DNA from: Verrucomicrobiota bacterium
Lineage (GTDB): Bacteria; Verrucomicrobiota; Verrucomicrobiia; Methylacidiphilales; JBCCWR01
Direction: 5' to 3'
Assembly (NCBI GenBank): GCA_039192515.1
Contig: JBCCXA010000008.1
Span: forward strand, 1-64,000
DNA length: 64,000 nt
Below are positions 47,574-57,412 of this stretch, piece after piece. The notes under the pieces were generated by a model. It was not told the origin of the DNA. It saw nothing but the letters and a program-made list of their open reading frames with translations, and ran no database searches. The position numbers were made by a program, and so were the translations under genes. The first letter of the stretch is position 1; every line of letters begins with the position of its first letter.

Positions 47574-48506
47574 ATGTCAACCACAGTCGTAACAGGAGCA
47601 GCAGGCTTTCTAGGATCTCATCTATGTGACAAACTACTCTCTAAAGGACATCGAGTTATCGGGATCGATAACTTTATTACCGGCAATGTCGCAAATATTG
47701 AACATTTAGCAGGTAATAAGCAGTTTAAATTCATCAAGCAAGATGTCACCGAGTACTTATATCTACCTGAAGACATCGATTTTATTTTTCATTTTGCCTC
47801 TCCAGCAAGTCCCATTGACTACCTTGAGTTGCCTATTCAAACCCTCAAGGTGGGTTCACTTGGAACGCATAAGGCTCTTGGACTAGCCAAAGCAAAAAAA
47901 GCACGCCTTCTCTTAGCATCGACTTCAGAATGCTATGGAGATCCACTAGAGCATCCTCAGAAAGAAAGCTATTGGGGTAATGTAAATCCGGTTGGCCCAA
48001 GAGGAGTATATGACGAAGCCAAGCGCTTTGCAGAAGCCATGACCATGGCCTATAACCGCTCACACGGGGTTGAAACACGCATTGTGCGTATTTTTAATAC
48101 GTACGGTCCTCGCATGCGCCTCAAAGATGGTAGAGTTGTTCCCGCCTTTATTGGACAAGCCCTAAAAGATGAGGATATCACAGTCTTTGGAGACGGATCT
48201 CAAACCCGCAGCTTCTGCTTTGTATCAGACCTCATTGAAGGTATTTACCGCCTCTCACAATCAGACTTCGCAGAACCTGTGAATATCGGAAATCCAACTG
48301 AACTTACTATTAGAGAATTTGCAGAACGAATCATTAATGCCACCGGCAGCAAGAGCAAAATCATTTATGAACCTCTCCCTCAGGATGACCCTAAACAACG
48401 CCAGCCCGATATTACCCGCGCAAAGGAAATTTTAGATTGGGAGCCCACGGTTCCTTTGCAGGAGGGTTTAGAAAAGACCATCGAGTACTTTAAAACAAAG
48501 GTCTAG
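47574..48506 (+). CDS. UDP-glucuronate decarboxylase-like NAD-dependent epimerase
   Basis: A 310-residue extended short-chain dehydrogenase. NAD site [16 protein letters not shown], catalytic STSECYGDP and YDEAKRFAE (YxxxK), and the substrate loop [19 protein letters not shown] match UDP-xylose synthase, which turns UDP-glucuronate into UDP-xylose for glycan synthesis. The Cys in TSECYG replaces the usual Val. It is a single gene in the same direction as aroC. Confidence 0.9.
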   Translation: MSTTVVTGAAGFLGSHLCDKLLSKGHRVIGIDNFITGNVANIEHLAGNKQFKFIKQDVTEYLYLPEDIDFIFHFASPASPIDYLELPIQTLKVGSLGTHKALGLAKAKKARLLLASTSECYGDPLEHPQKESYWGNVNPVGPRGVYDEAKRFAEAMTMAYNRSHGVETRIVRIFNTYGPRMRLKDGRVVPAFIGQALKDEDITVFGDGSQTRSFCFVSDLIEGIYRLSQSDFAEPVNIGNPTELTIREFAERIINATGSKSKIIYEPLPQDDPKQRQPDITRAKEILDWEPTVPLQEGLEKTIEYFKTKV

Positions 48507-48587
48507 CCCTTAGATTTGGTAACCAAACCTTAATATCAGATATATCTCATTGCACTCTGCAGTACTATCTGCATAAATCAGATCTTT

Positions 48588-49772
48588 ATGTCATTTCAAG
48601 AATTCGGCTTAGAAGAAAAAATCGTCCATGGGGCGCAGCGATTACGCTACATAGATCCAACCCCCATCCAAGCAGAGGCGATCCCACGAATTCTTGCAGG
48701 GGTAGACATCATAGGCTCTGCTCAAACTGGCACAGGCAAGACCGCTGCTTTTGTCTTACCTATGCTCTCCAAGCTGAAAAACACTGGGAAGCTAAGAGCC
48801 TTGATTGTGGAGCCAACGCGTGAATTAGCTGCCCAAGTTTTTGAAGTATGCCAAGACCTTTCCCACTTTACTGACATGCACATCACTCTATTGCACGGAG
48901 GAGTAAAATACGAAAATCAAAAAAAATCTCTTTCTCAAAACCCTGATGTGGTCATCGCGACTCCAGGACGCCTTTTAGATCACTTGCAACAGAAACAACT
49001 CAACTTCAACTGCCTTGAAATGCTTGTGATAGACGAAGCTGATCGTATGCTCGACATGGGCTTCATCCCTGATATTCGACGCATCATCAATTACTGCCCA
49101 GATAAACGACAAACTTTACTCTTTTCAGCAACCGTAGCCCAAGCGATCGAGTCCCTTGCGAGCTGGGCTATGGTGAATCCAGAAAAGATTATTATTGGAC
49201 ATCGCCAATCACCTGCTGAAACAGTTGCTCACGCATTCTACCCCGTTGCAAGAGACCAGAAATTTGAGCTACTCCTAGAACTGCTCGAACAAAGTCACTA
49301 TGAAAGTGTGATTGTCTTCTGTCGCACAAAAGCGGAAACCGACAAAATTAGTAGTTGGCTCGATACGCATGGTCATACTGTAGCCGTTCTACACTCTGAT
49401 CGCTCACAATCTCAGCGCACCAAGGCCTTGCAAGAATTTAAAGCTGGTAAAGCAGAAGTCTTAGTAGCTACGGATATTGCAGCTCGTGGGCTCGATATCA
49501 GCACCGTCACACACGTCATCAATTTCGATATCCCACAAAATCCTGAAGATTACGTTCATCGGATTGGACGAACAGGCCGCGCTGCTGCCACTGGTGACGC
49601 TCTTACTTTAATAACAGGCGAAGATTTAGACCAAGTCAGAAGCATTGAACACTACATAGGAAAATCGGTAGAAAAGAAAAAGATCGCAAATTTCTGCTAC
49701 ACCTACACTGCGCTGCTTGATAAAAGCCCAAGAGCTAAAAGTAGCTCGCGTTCACGCCGTAGAAAAAGATAG
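48588..49772 (+). CDS. rhlE: DEAD-box RNA helicase, RhlE type
   Basis: A 394-residue ATP-dependent RNA helicase. Motif I SAQTGTGKTAAFVLP, Ia PTRELAAQV, II VIDEADRMLDMGF, III FSATVAQAI and VI HRIGRTGRAA are in order. The C-terminal tail is short and basic (SSSRSRRRKR), likely for RNA contact. The closest named group is RhlE, which helps ribosome assembly and RNA turnover. A single gene between aroC-side genes and a convergent operon. Confidence 0.9.
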   Translation: MSFQEFGLEEKIVHGAQRLRYIDPTPIQAEAIPRILAGVDIIGSAQTGTGKTAAFVLPMLSKLKNTGKLRALIVEPTRELAAQVFEVCQDLSHFTDMHITLLHGGVKYENQKKSLSQNPDVVIATPGRLLDHLQQKQLNFNCLEMLVIDEADRMLDMGFIPDIRRIINYCPDKRQTLLFSATVAQAIESLASWAMVNPEKIIIGHRQSPAETVAHAFYPVARDQKFELLLELLEQSHYESVIVFCRTKAETDKISSWLDTHGHTVAVLHSDRSQSQRTKALQEFKAGKAEVLVATDIAARGLDISTVTHVINFDIPQNPEDYVHRIGRTGRAAATGDALTLITGEDLDQVRSIEHYIGKSVEKKKIANFCYTYTALLDKSPRAKSSSRSRRRKR

Positions 49773-49793
49773 CAGTATGTTAAGCTTCATGGG

Positions 49794-50906
49794 CTAATCC
49801 TTTAGGTTAGCAGCCTTGATCATCCTATCTAGATCAACGTGCTTCTCTATCATATCTTGAATGAGGCGGATTTTGGTCTCATTCCCTAGCTCCGTCTTGA
49901 CAGTCATATTATTAATACGGGATGCTGCCGTATAACTGTCGTAGGGAACACTGATAAATGGAATAGGTCTCTCCCTCATAATTTTAAGCAATCCTGGTTG
50001 TGGCAAAAAACCTTGAGTCAGAACTACTCCAGAAATATCCATAGCTGGATCCCCCTCATACGCCTCCATAATCGTCAAGATAAGGTCTTCACGATCGCCT
50101 GCCGTGATGATCAGGGTTCCCGAGTTGAAATAGATGTCTGCGTTGCGAGAAGATGCTGCACCAATCATAACTCGATCTACCCACCTGGTCTTGAGGTGTT
50201 CTCCTGCAACAAACTCTCCCTTTAATTCCTGGCTGACTTGGTTCAACGTAGGCTTTGGTAAATCCTGGTTTAACGGAATAATTCCTAACAAAGGATAGCC
50301 CATCTTGTGGAAAGCTTTCTCCAAGTATGGCCGCAAATAATCTACTTTGTCTGGCAACACTTTGTTGACTATCACGCCAGCAACTTCCACATCGTGCTTT
50401 TCAAATAAAGCTGCATTAAGCTCAATTTCATCAACAGAGCGACCGATACCCGCAGGACATACAATGACAACTTTACTCTCTAAAATTTTTGCAACATGAG
50501 CATTAGAGAGGTCTAATACCGAACCAACGCCAGCATGCCCAGTTCCTTCAATGACGACAAAATCATGCTCCCATGCGACACGACAGAAAGCCTCCTGGAC
50601 TTTCTCATCCATGTTGTCACCAATATGACCATCAATGTAGTGCTTTGTCACACCAGGACCTATTGCTATAGGGCTCATGGCTTGGATGGGCAACTCAACA
50701 GCATACGTCTGTCCTATAAGAACAGAATCTTCATCTACTTTATGTCCATCTATTTCCACAAATCTCTGACCAACAGGTTTGATATAACCAATCCTAGTCA
50801 ACCTCTTTTTTAGAGCCCCAACCAGCCCAATGGAGGTTGTCGTTTTACCCACATCTTGCCTTGTGGCGGCAATATAAATCCTAGGAGTAGTCCTATTGGC
50901 GAGCAT
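49794..50906 (-). CDS. BioD-like P-loop / DRTGG domain protein
   Basis: A 370-residue protein with an N-terminal dethiobiotin-synthetase-like P-loop (YIAATRQDVGKTTTSIGLVG) and a C-terminal DRTGG domain, equal to the N-terminal region of long phosphotransacetylases but without the catalytic acetyltransferase part. Stand-alone forms are common in Planctomycetes and Verrucomicrobia and are thought to be regulatory. It follows panB at a distance of 32 bp in the same direction, so it may be the last gene of the biosynthetic operon. Function is not established. Confidence 0.82.
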   Translation of the reverse strand: MLANRTTPRIYIAATRQDVGKTTTSIGLVGALKKRLTRIGYIKPVGQRFVEIDGHKVDEDSVLIGQTYAVELPIQAMSPIAIGPGVTKHYIDGHIGDNMDEKVQEAFCRVAWEHDFVVIEGTGHAGVGSVLDLSNAHVAKILESKVVIVCPAGIGRSVDEIELNAALFEKHDVEVAGVIVNKVLPDKVDYLRPYLEKAFHKMGYPLLGIIPLNQDLPKPTLNQVSQELKGEFVAGEHLKTRWVDRVMIGAASSRNADIYFNSGTLIITAGDREDLILTIMEAYEGDPAMDISGVVLTQGFLPQPGLLKIMRERPIPFISVPYDSYTAASRINNMTVKTELGNETKIRLIQDMIEKHVDLDRMIKAANLKD

Positions 50907-50938
50907 GTGTTCTTAACATACGCTTTGTTTAGGCTAAA

Positions 50939-51703
50939 TTACAGGCTTTTTTTCAAGCGATCGATAGCTTTAAAAATTTCGTCGGCTAGTTTTGCCTCTT
51001 GTTTCACAAATGGGGGAACAAACCAAGGAAAGAGTCCTAAGACATCATGAATGACATGTATTTGTCCCGTCGTTTGGCTTCCTGAACCAATACCAATAGT
51101 TGGAACTGATATTAAGGATGTAATTTCATTAGCTACCTCATGAACGACTGCTTCTAAGACGATCGAAAAAACACCTAACTGAACTAAAAGTTCCGCATCT
51201 CTCTTCATTTGTTCAACCTGTTCTGAAGTAACGCCTTTACGTCTATAGCGGCCTTCTTCTTTAATCCTTTGTGGAAGTAAACCTAAGTGTCCTTGAATCT
51301 CAATACCCTCTGACCTAAGCGCTATAATCTGTTCCTTAATTTCATCACCACCTTCTAATTTCACAGCATCTGCGCCAGCCTCTAATAATTTCTTAGCACA
51401 CCGCACTGCATCTCTTGGAGTATCATATGAGCCATAGGGCAAGTCAGCCGTTATCAAAGCCCGTTGACGCGCTTTAGACACTGCCTTGGTGTGGTAACAC
51501 ATCTGCTCCATCGTTACCTGAGTTGTATCTTCATCACCCATTATCACCATACCTAAGGAATCACCCACATGAAGGATATCTGTGCCGGCTTCATCCAAAA
51601 TCCTGGCCATGGGGTAGTCATAAGCCGTAAGCGCCAATATAGGATTCTCACTTGACCAGTGACGAACCTTATCGCAAGTCATTAACTCTTTAGTTTTTGG
51701 CAC
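50939..51703 (-). CDS. panB: Ketopantoate hydroxymethyltransferase
   Basis: First enzyme of pantothenate synthesis, transferring a hydroxymethyl group from methylene-THF to ketoisovalerate. 254 residues; GDSLGMVIMGDEDTTQVTMEQM, ADLPYGSYDTPRDAVR, and AVKLEGGDE are family motifs and carry the Mg2+ ligands. It overlaps folK by 22 bp on the same strand. Confidence 0.95.
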   Translation of the reverse strand: MPKTKELMTCDKVRHWSSENPILALTAYDYPMARILDEAGTDILHVGDSLGMVIMGDEDTTQVTMEQMCYHTKAVSKARQRALITADLPYGSYDTPRDAVRCAKKLLEAGADAVKLEGGDEIKEQIIALRSEGIEIQGHLGLLPQRIKEEGRYRRKGVTSEQVEQMKRDAELLVQLGVFSIVLEAVVHEVANEITSLISVPTIGIGSGSQTTGQIHVIHDVLGLFPWFVPPFVKQEAKLADEIFKAIDRLKKSL

Positions 51704-52176
51704 ACCATCTCCTTGTTCTGTTCCTTTAGAATTTCACATAATTTCGAAATAGACTCATCACCTCCTGGCAATACTCGATCTGGAACAATCTCTGAGAGAG
51801 GCTGTAGAACAAATAACCGTTCGGCAGCTCGAGGATGGGGTAATGTCAAACGCTCTGAGTTTATAATCTGATTATCAGCATAAAGAATATCAAGATCTAG
51901 TGGCCGAGGTGCATTTCTGTCTCTTATCTCTGCTCTGCCAGCTTCAATCTCCAAAGCTTGGAGTTCGTTCAATAAATCATAGAGATCTCCTTGATAGCCC
52001 ATTTCTAATACTCCATTGATAAAGTCCGGTGAGTTTGCAGGGCAATCCAATGGACGGCTGCTATACCAACTAGATAGAACTAGATGATTATCCATAGTTC
52101 TTAGATAGTCTACAGCCCTATTGAGCGTCATCAACTTATCCCCTAAATTAGCACCCAGAGCTATGCCTACTCGCAT
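51682..52176 (-). CDS. folK: HPPK, folate biosynthesis pyrophosphokinase
   Basis: Transfers pyrophosphate from ATP to hydroxymethyl-dihydropterin. 164 residues; IALGANLGDKLMTLNRAVDYL, and the signature RDRNAPRPLDLDILYADNQI with the two metal-binding Asp. It is 1 bp downstream of dapB and overlaps panB, as part of a packed operon joining lysine, folate and pantothenate synthesis. Confidence 0.94.
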   Translation of the reverse strand: MRVGIALGANLGDKLMTLNRAVDYLRTMDNHLVLSSWYSSRPLDCPANSPDFINGVLEMGYQGDLYDLLNELQALEIEAGRAEIRDRNAPRPLDLDILYADNQIINSERLTLPHPRAAERLFVLQPLSEIVPDRVLPGGDESISKLCEILKEQNKEMVCQKLKS

Positions 52177-52177
52177 T

Positions 52178-52915
52178 TTACTTAAGGCCTAGTACATCAA
52201 ACATATCGTAAACACCCGGTGGTTTGCCCTGCAAAAACTTAGCTGCTCGAATAGCACCTCCTGCAAAAGTATCACGACTACTAGCTTTGTGAGTTAGTTC
52301 CACGCGTTCACCCGTGGCAGCAAAGATCACCGTATGATCCCCCACAACATCACCCCCTCGCAGAGCATGAACGCCAATCTCATTCTTGGTGCGAGCACCT
52401 GGTTCACCTTCTCGGCCATAACGAGCTAATTCATCCACTGATTTACCCTTAACGTCACAAAGAATCTCCAATAACTTCGCAGCCGTTCCACTTGGCGAAT
52501 CCTTCTTAAAATGATGGTGCATCTCAACAATCTCTTGGTCAAAGCCTCGCGATAAAATCTCGGCTGTTTTGCGCGTGATATAAAACAATGTGTTAACTCC
52601 AACCGAATAGTTTGGAGCAAAAATCATAGGCACTTTTTGGCCCAAGGCTAAAACTCGTTCTTTAACTTCAGTAGCATGTCCGGTTGTTCCAATAACGAGA
52701 GCCTTGCTTTGCTCAGTAGTCTTCCGGGCTACTTCTAATGAGACAGAATGATGACTAAAATCGATAACAGCATCACAACCTGGTAAGACCTCATCTAAGT
52801 CATCTCCCTCATCGATAGCCCCTACTACTTCAGCTTCGGGATCTAGCCCAAGCAAACGGATAATAGCTATTCCCATGCGCCCCTTAGAACCTATCACCAC
52901 AATCTTTGTCTTCAT
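52178..52915 (-). CDS. dapB: Dihydrodipicolinate reductase
   Basis: NAD(P)H-dependent step of lysine/diaminopimelate synthesis. 245 residues; nucleotide site VVIGSKGRMGIAIIRLL, and signature EMHHHFKKDSPSGTAAKLLEI with catalytic His and Lys. The C-terminal RDTFAGGAIRAAKFLQGKPPGVYDMFDVLG is usual. 15 bp after dapA. Confidence 0.96.
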   Translation of the reverse strand: MKTKIVVIGSKGRMGIAIIRLLGLDPEAEVVGAIDEGDDLDEVLPGCDAVIDFSHHSVSLEVARKTTEQSKALVIGTTGHATEVKERVLALGQKVPMIFAPNYSVGVNTLFYITRKTAEILSRGFDQEIVEMHHHFKKDSPSGTAAKLLEILCDVKGKSVDELARYGREGEPGARTKNEIGVHALRGGDVVGDHTVIFAATGERVELTHKASSRDTFAGGAIRAAKFLQGKPPGVYDMFDVLGLK

Positions 52916-52930
52916 AATATTTCTTTTTAT

Positions 52931-53800
52931 TTACAAAACCGTTTTAAGAACAGTCCGTAGCTTTTTTTCGCTCTGATCACTCAAACCTACTAAGGGTAAT
53001 CTAACATCCTCAGAGATTAAGCCCTTAGCGGCCAAAGCTGCTTTAATGGGCACAGGATTTGTTTCTACAAATAAGGTTGTAAAAAAGCCGTATAATTTGC
53101 GGTGTTCTAGTTCTGCTTCCTTGAAGTTGCCGCTGAGTGCCAAGTCCACCATTTTCTTAACACGATCAGGAATCAGATTAGACGCCACACTGATCACACC
53201 ACTAGCACCGACACTAATGAACGGTAGGGTCAAACCATCGTCTCCAGATAGAATAATGAAGTCTTCTGGTAGCACTTGCCGCAAAGAACTTACTCGATCT
53301 ACCGTTCCACCAGCTTCCTTAATTGCCACAATGTTGTCGGCATCTTGAGCCAAGCGAGCAACAGTTTCTTCTCCAATTGAAATACCACAGCGACCAGGGA
53401 TTGAGTAGAGGACCAAAGGGATTTCAACACTTTCGGCAATCGCCATGAAGTGCTTATAAAGTCCCTCCTGGCTGGGCTTATTGTAATACGGTGCAACCAA
53501 TAGGCAGGCATCAACACCCATAGACTCAGCACCGCTAGTAAGAGCAATAGCTTCCTTTGTTGAGTTAGCGCCTGTTCCAGCTACGACTTGAATTTTTTTA
53601 TCGGCCTCACGTACGGCAAGCTCGATTACTCGCAAATGCTCTTCTTCCGAAAGTGTAGGAGATTCCCCTGTTGTACCAACTGGCACTATACCCTCTACTG
53701 AGGCCTCAATTTGCTTGCAGATTAACTCTCTAAATGCTGAAGCGTCAATCATTCCATCTTTGAATGGTGTCACTAATGCTGTGTAAGTTCCTTTAAACAT
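52931..53800 (-). CDS. dapA: Dihydrodipicolinate synthase
   Basis: Condenses pyruvate with aspartate semialdehyde. 289 residues; GTTGESPTLSEEEHLRVIE, the Tyr in VLYSIPGRCGISI, and the Schiff-base Lys in IVAIKEAGGTVDRV are all intact. 12 bp after dapF. Together with dapB, dapF and lysA it covers much of the late lysine pathway. Confidence 0.96.
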   Translation of the reverse strand: MFKGTYTALVTPFKDGMIDASAFRELICKQIEASVEGIVPVGTTGESPTLSEEEHLRVIELAVREADKKIQVVAGTGANSTKEAIALTSGAESMGVDACLLVAPYYNKPSQEGLYKHFMAIAESVEIPLVLYSIPGRCGISIGEETVARLAQDADNIVAIKEAGGTVDRVSSLRQVLPEDFIILSGDDGLTLPFISVGASGVISVASNLIPDRVKKMVDLALSGNFKEAELEHRKLYGFFTTLFVETNPVPIKAALAAKGLISEDVRLPLVGLSDQSEKKLRTVLKTVL

Positions 53801-53812
53801 AAATTGATCCCT

Positions 53813-54634
53813 TTAAATTTCTATAGTGCCCTTGTAACAAACTGTAGCAGGACCTGTTAGCGACACATCAGTAAATTTTTCGCTTTCTACATTAAATGCT
53901 ACCTTAAGAGTAGGACCGCCTTGCACTTTTACTTTGATAGACTTGCCCATTCCTAATTTGAGGTGAGAAACTAAAGCAGCAGCGGTTACTCCTGTTCCAC
54001 AGGCTAAAGTTTCGTCTTCTACACCGCGTTCATAAGTTCTTACCCGAATAGCGTTCTTACCCGTCTGCTGTACAAAATTCACATTCGTTCCAGCCGGGCG
54101 AAATACCTCATGATTACGCACCTCTCTGCCCATTCTAGAAATATCTAGTGCCTCCAGGTCTTGGACAAAAATAAGTGCATGAGGAACTCCGGTATCTAGC
54201 GAATGAGCTTTGCATTTTCCTCCACTTAACTTGAGGGGTAAATCCAGCTTGAGATTCTTAGGGGCCGTTAACTGAACTTTCACTTCCTCATTAGGCAAAA
54301 ACGTTGCTTTAATGACGCCGGCTTTAGTCATAAAGGAAACTTCATTGCGTTTCTTGGACAGTCCACAAAAATTCCTGAGGTAATTTGCAAAGCATCGAGC
54401 ACCATTACCGCACATCTCAGCTTGGCCGCCATCAGCATTGTGATAACGCATCCGATAACTAATATCGCTAATAGAAGATTTTTCGGCTATTAGCATACCA
54501 TCAGCCCCTACTCCAAAATGACGATCACATATTTTAGCAATCTGTCTTTTGCTCAAAGAAAGATTATCTTTGAGATTATTGAGACAGACAAAATCATTAC
54601 CTGCCCCAGTCATTTTAACAAAGGCCAAGTTCAT
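53813..54634 (-). CDS. dapF: Diaminopimelate epimerase
   Basis: Converts LL- to meso-diaminopimelate for peptidoglycan and lysine. 273 residues; the two catalytic cysteines are in EMCGNGARCFANYL and ETLACGTGVTAAALV. N-terminal FVKMTGAGNDFVCLNN is typical. Its start overlaps the stop of lysA by 4 bp (ATGA). Confidence 0.96.
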   Translation of the reverse strand: MNLAFVKMTGAGNDFVCLNNLKDNLSLSKRQIAKICDRHFGVGADGMLIAEKSSISDISYRMRYHNADGGQAEMCGNGARCFANYLRNFCGLSKKRNEVSFMTKAGVIKATFLPNEEVKVQLTAPKNLKLDLPLKLSGGKCKAHSLDTGVPHALIFVQDLEALDISRMGREVRNHEVFRPAGTNVNFVQQTGKNAIRVRTYERGVEDETLACGTGVTAAALVSHLKLGMGKSIKVKVQGGPTLKVAFNVESEKFTDVSLTGPATVCYKGTIEI

Positions 54635-55914
54635 AACACAGCTTCTCCTCTGATTAGGTCTCTTTCACTTTCCCGTTTACGAGCTAAATGAACTTTGCTG
54701 CCATCTACTAATAACTCAGCAGCCCGAGGACGGCTATTATAATTAGATGCCATAACAAACCCGTAGGCTCCCGCACTCAAAAAAGCCAAGCGATCCCCTG
54801 CTTCCAAAGGTGCAAGCAACTGATCCTTGCAGAATGTATCTCCTGATTCACAAATCGGACCCACTACATCACTCGATATGTATTCACCCTTCTTTGCCTT
54901 TAGTGGAACTATCTCATGATAGGCTTCATACATCGAAGGACGAACCAAATCATTCATTGCAGCATTCACAATGACAAAGTTCTTTTTCTCAGTGCGTTTG
55001 ATATAAACGACCTCTGAAACCAAAATCCCGGCATTACCTGCAATAAATCTTCCAGGCTCGATCATGATTTTCAAACCGAGCGGTTTTAGTAAGGGAACTA
55101 ATACATTTGCGTATGTTTCAGGCGTCATAGGAGGCTCATTCTGATTCTGCCACCACTGATCTGAACCGCTTTCCAAAGCAGGATCATATACGATACCTAT
55201 ACCTCCACCTATATCAAAGAACTCAATTCCATATTGGTCACGTAATCGTTTCACCATAGGAATCATTTTTTCAATCGCAGCCTTAAAAGGTCCAGGAGTT
55301 GTGATTTGTGATCCAATATGAATTTGCACGCCACACATCTTTAGGTACTTCATCTTAGCGGCTCGCTCGTATAAGCCTTCGACTTCGTTATAAGCAATAC
55401 CAAATTTATTTTTGTAGGTACCTGTTGTAATTTTTTCATGAGTTCCTGCATCCACATCAGGATTTACTCTAAATGCTATTGGAGCTTTTTTCTTGAGTTT
55501 CTTTGCTATATGATGGATGAAATCAAGCTCCGCTGAGCTTTCCACAATAAAACAATAAACACCTTTTTTGATTGCATACTCAATCTCCTGGCGTGTTTTA
55601 CCTACTCCAGCAAAGGTACAGTCCTTAGCTTTCCCACCAGCCTTTAACACTCTAAAAAGCTCTCCCCCACTCACAATGTCAAAGGATGCACCCTCTTTAG
55701 CTAATAGAGACAGGACTGCTAGATTTGAATTAGCCTTCATTGCATAACAAATACGTATATCTAGACTATCTAAAGCTTTTCTTAACTTATGGTAATGCTG
55801 CTTGAGGGTATTAGCTGAATAAATGTATAAAGGCGTACCATACTTCTTCGCTAAAGCATCAATTGAATGCTTTTCAGCATAGAGCTTTCCTCTCTTTAAA
55901 TAAAAATCATGCAT
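54631..55914 (-). CDS. lysA: Diaminopimelate decarboxylase
   Basis: PLP enzyme for the last lysine step. 427 residues; PLP Lys in RICYAMKANSNLAVL, glycine loop FFDIGGGIGIVYD, EPGRFIAGNAGILVSEV and CESGDTF near the C-terminus. 6 bp after argH and 4-bp overlap with dapF, the tightest coupling in the operon. Confidence 0.96.
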   Translation of the reverse strand: MHDFYLKRGKLYAEKHSIDALAKKYGTPLYIYSANTLKQHYHKLRKALDSLDIRICYAMKANSNLAVLSLLAKEGASFDIVSGGELFRVLKAGGKAKDCTFAGVGKTRQEIEYAIKKGVYCFIVESSAELDFIHHIAKKLKKKAPIAFRVNPDVDAGTHEKITTGTYKNKFGIAYNEVEGLYERAAKMKYLKMCGVQIHIGSQITTPGPFKAAIEKMIPMVKRLRDQYGIEFFDIGGGIGIVYDPALESGSDQWWQNQNEPPMTPETYANVLVPLLKPLGLKIMIEPGRFIAGNAGILVSEVVYIKRTEKKNFVIVNAAMNDLVRPSMYEAYHEIVPLKAKKGEYISSDVVGPICESGDTFCKDQLLAPLEAGDRLAFLSAGAYGFVMASNYNSRPRAAELLVDGSKVHLARKRESERDLIRGEAVL

Positions 55915-55920
55915 ATTTTT

Positions 55921-57321
55921 CTAGTCCTTAGCCAATACCTTTCTCCAACGCTTCAATTGCGACTTCACCTGAGATAAACCCGGAGAACCCACTGTCTTGC
56001 GCTTTGTTAATGCTCTTTTTAAATTAAATATATCCGTTAAATCACTCTTCACTCTGGGATCTAAGGCCTGCCAATCCTCTGCCGTCAGTTCATTGAGACC
56101 GCAAGAACGTATTTCTGCTAAAGCCACACCTTTACCCACAATCTCATGAGCTTGCCTAAAAGGCACACCTTGCTGCACCAATTCATCTGCAACATCTGTA
56201 GCCAAAAGATTGGCATCCGAAGCAGCTATCAGACATTTATCCTCCCTGACTCTAGTCACCTTGAGCATTCCGGCCATAACCTCTAAACAAATGCTTAAAG
56301 TATCAGCAGCATCAAACAGTTGCTCCTTATCTTCCTGTAAGTCGCGGTTGTAAGTCATCGGCAATCCCTTGATCAAGGTTAAAAGTGACATAAGATCACC
56401 TACAACTCTGCCAGTCTTTCCACGAATTAACTCAGCTGCGTCAGGGTTTTTCTTCTGAGGCATCAAGCTGGATCCAGTAGTATAAGTGTCTCCTATTCGT
56501 ACAAAGCCAAATTCCGCTGAAGACCATATAATGAGATCTTCGGCCAAACGAGATAGATGTACCATGATTTGAGAAGCTACAAAAACATACTCCAGAATAA
56601 AGTCGCGATCACTTACCGAATCTAGAGAATTTTGACTGACTTCTTCAAAGCCTAATTCCTTGGCAACTAGTTTACGATCTAACTGGATCGTGCTCCCAGC
56701 TATAGCACCTGAACCCAGAGGTAGCACATTCATACGCTTTCTAGCGTCAGACATGCGAGTATAGTCACGCTCAAGCATTTCTACGTAAGCTAAACAGTGA
56801 TGAGCAAAAGTTACTGGCTGTGCCCGCTGAAGATGCGTGTATCCAGGCAAGATCACTTCTTCATACTTTTCCGCTAAAGACACTAAGGTCTTCTGCAGAT
56901 TTCTAATGGCACTTTTATCTACATCAATTTCTTCCATGACCCACATCCGCATATCAGTTGCCACCTGATCATTACGACTGCGCCCGGTATGAAGCTTTGC
57001 TCCTGCGGGAACTACATGGGTTAGGGCTGACTCAATATTCATGTGAAGATCTTCAAATTCCTCACTCCAATTAAAGAGGTCTTCATCAATCTTTAATTCT
57101 ATATCTTTAAGCCCCTTTTGTATTTGACTCAATTCACGCGCCGAAAGAACACCAATCTTCTGTAGCATTCTAGCATGAGCAATACTGCCTTTAATATCCT
57201 GCCGATAGAGTCTTTTATCATAAGAAACCGATTGCGAAAATGCCTGCATCAATGCAGCGGTTTTTTCTCCAAAACGCCCTCCCCACAACGCTGAATGACC
57301 TTTTCCTGCTTTCTGACTCAT
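55921..57321 (-). CDS. argH: Argininosuccinate lyase
   Basis: Last step of arginine synthesis. The frame opens at 57348, but MSQKAGKGHSALWGGRFGE at 57321 matches the family start and has AGAAAG upstream, giving 466 residues. The fumarase/lyase signature GSSLMPQKKNPDAAELIRGK, TGRSRNDQVATDMRMW and LQRAQPVTFAHH are intact. It is the first gene of the seven-gene operon argH-lysA-dapF-dapA-dapB-folK-panB. Confidence 0.96.
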   Translation of the reverse strand: MSQKAGKGHSALWGGRFGEKTAALMQAFSQSVSYDKRLYRQDIKGSIAHARMLQKIGVLSARELSQIQKGLKDIELKIDEDLFNWSEEFEDLHMNIESALTHVVPAGAKLHTGRSRNDQVATDMRMWVMEEIDVDKSAIRNLQKTLVSLAEKYEEVILPGYTHLQRAQPVTFAHHCLAYVEMLERDYTRMSDARKRMNVLPLGSGAIAGSTIQLDRKLVAKELGFEEVSQNSLDSVSDRDFILEYVFVASQIMVHLSRLAEDLIIWSSAEFGFVRIGDTYTTGSSLMPQKKNPDAAELIRGKTGRVVGDLMSLLTLIKGLPMTYNRDLQEDKEQLFDAADTLSICLEVMAGMLKVTRVREDKCLIAASDANLLATDVADELVQQGVPFRQAHEIVGKGVALAEIRSCGLNELTAEDWQALDPRVKSDLTDIFNLKRALTKRKTVGSPGLSQVKSQLKRWRKVLAKD

Positions 57322-57412
57322 GATTAAATTCTTTCTACACAGCTCCACTATCGATAATACAAATACTTTAGCACTTAAGACAATGATCCCGTGTCTATTT
57401 GTCCTCTAGCTG

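Noticed and set aside
57349-57412. Lysine riboswitch ahead of the argH-lysA-dap operon
   Set aside because: The gap to the previous gene is about 65-90 bp, too short for that riboswitch.
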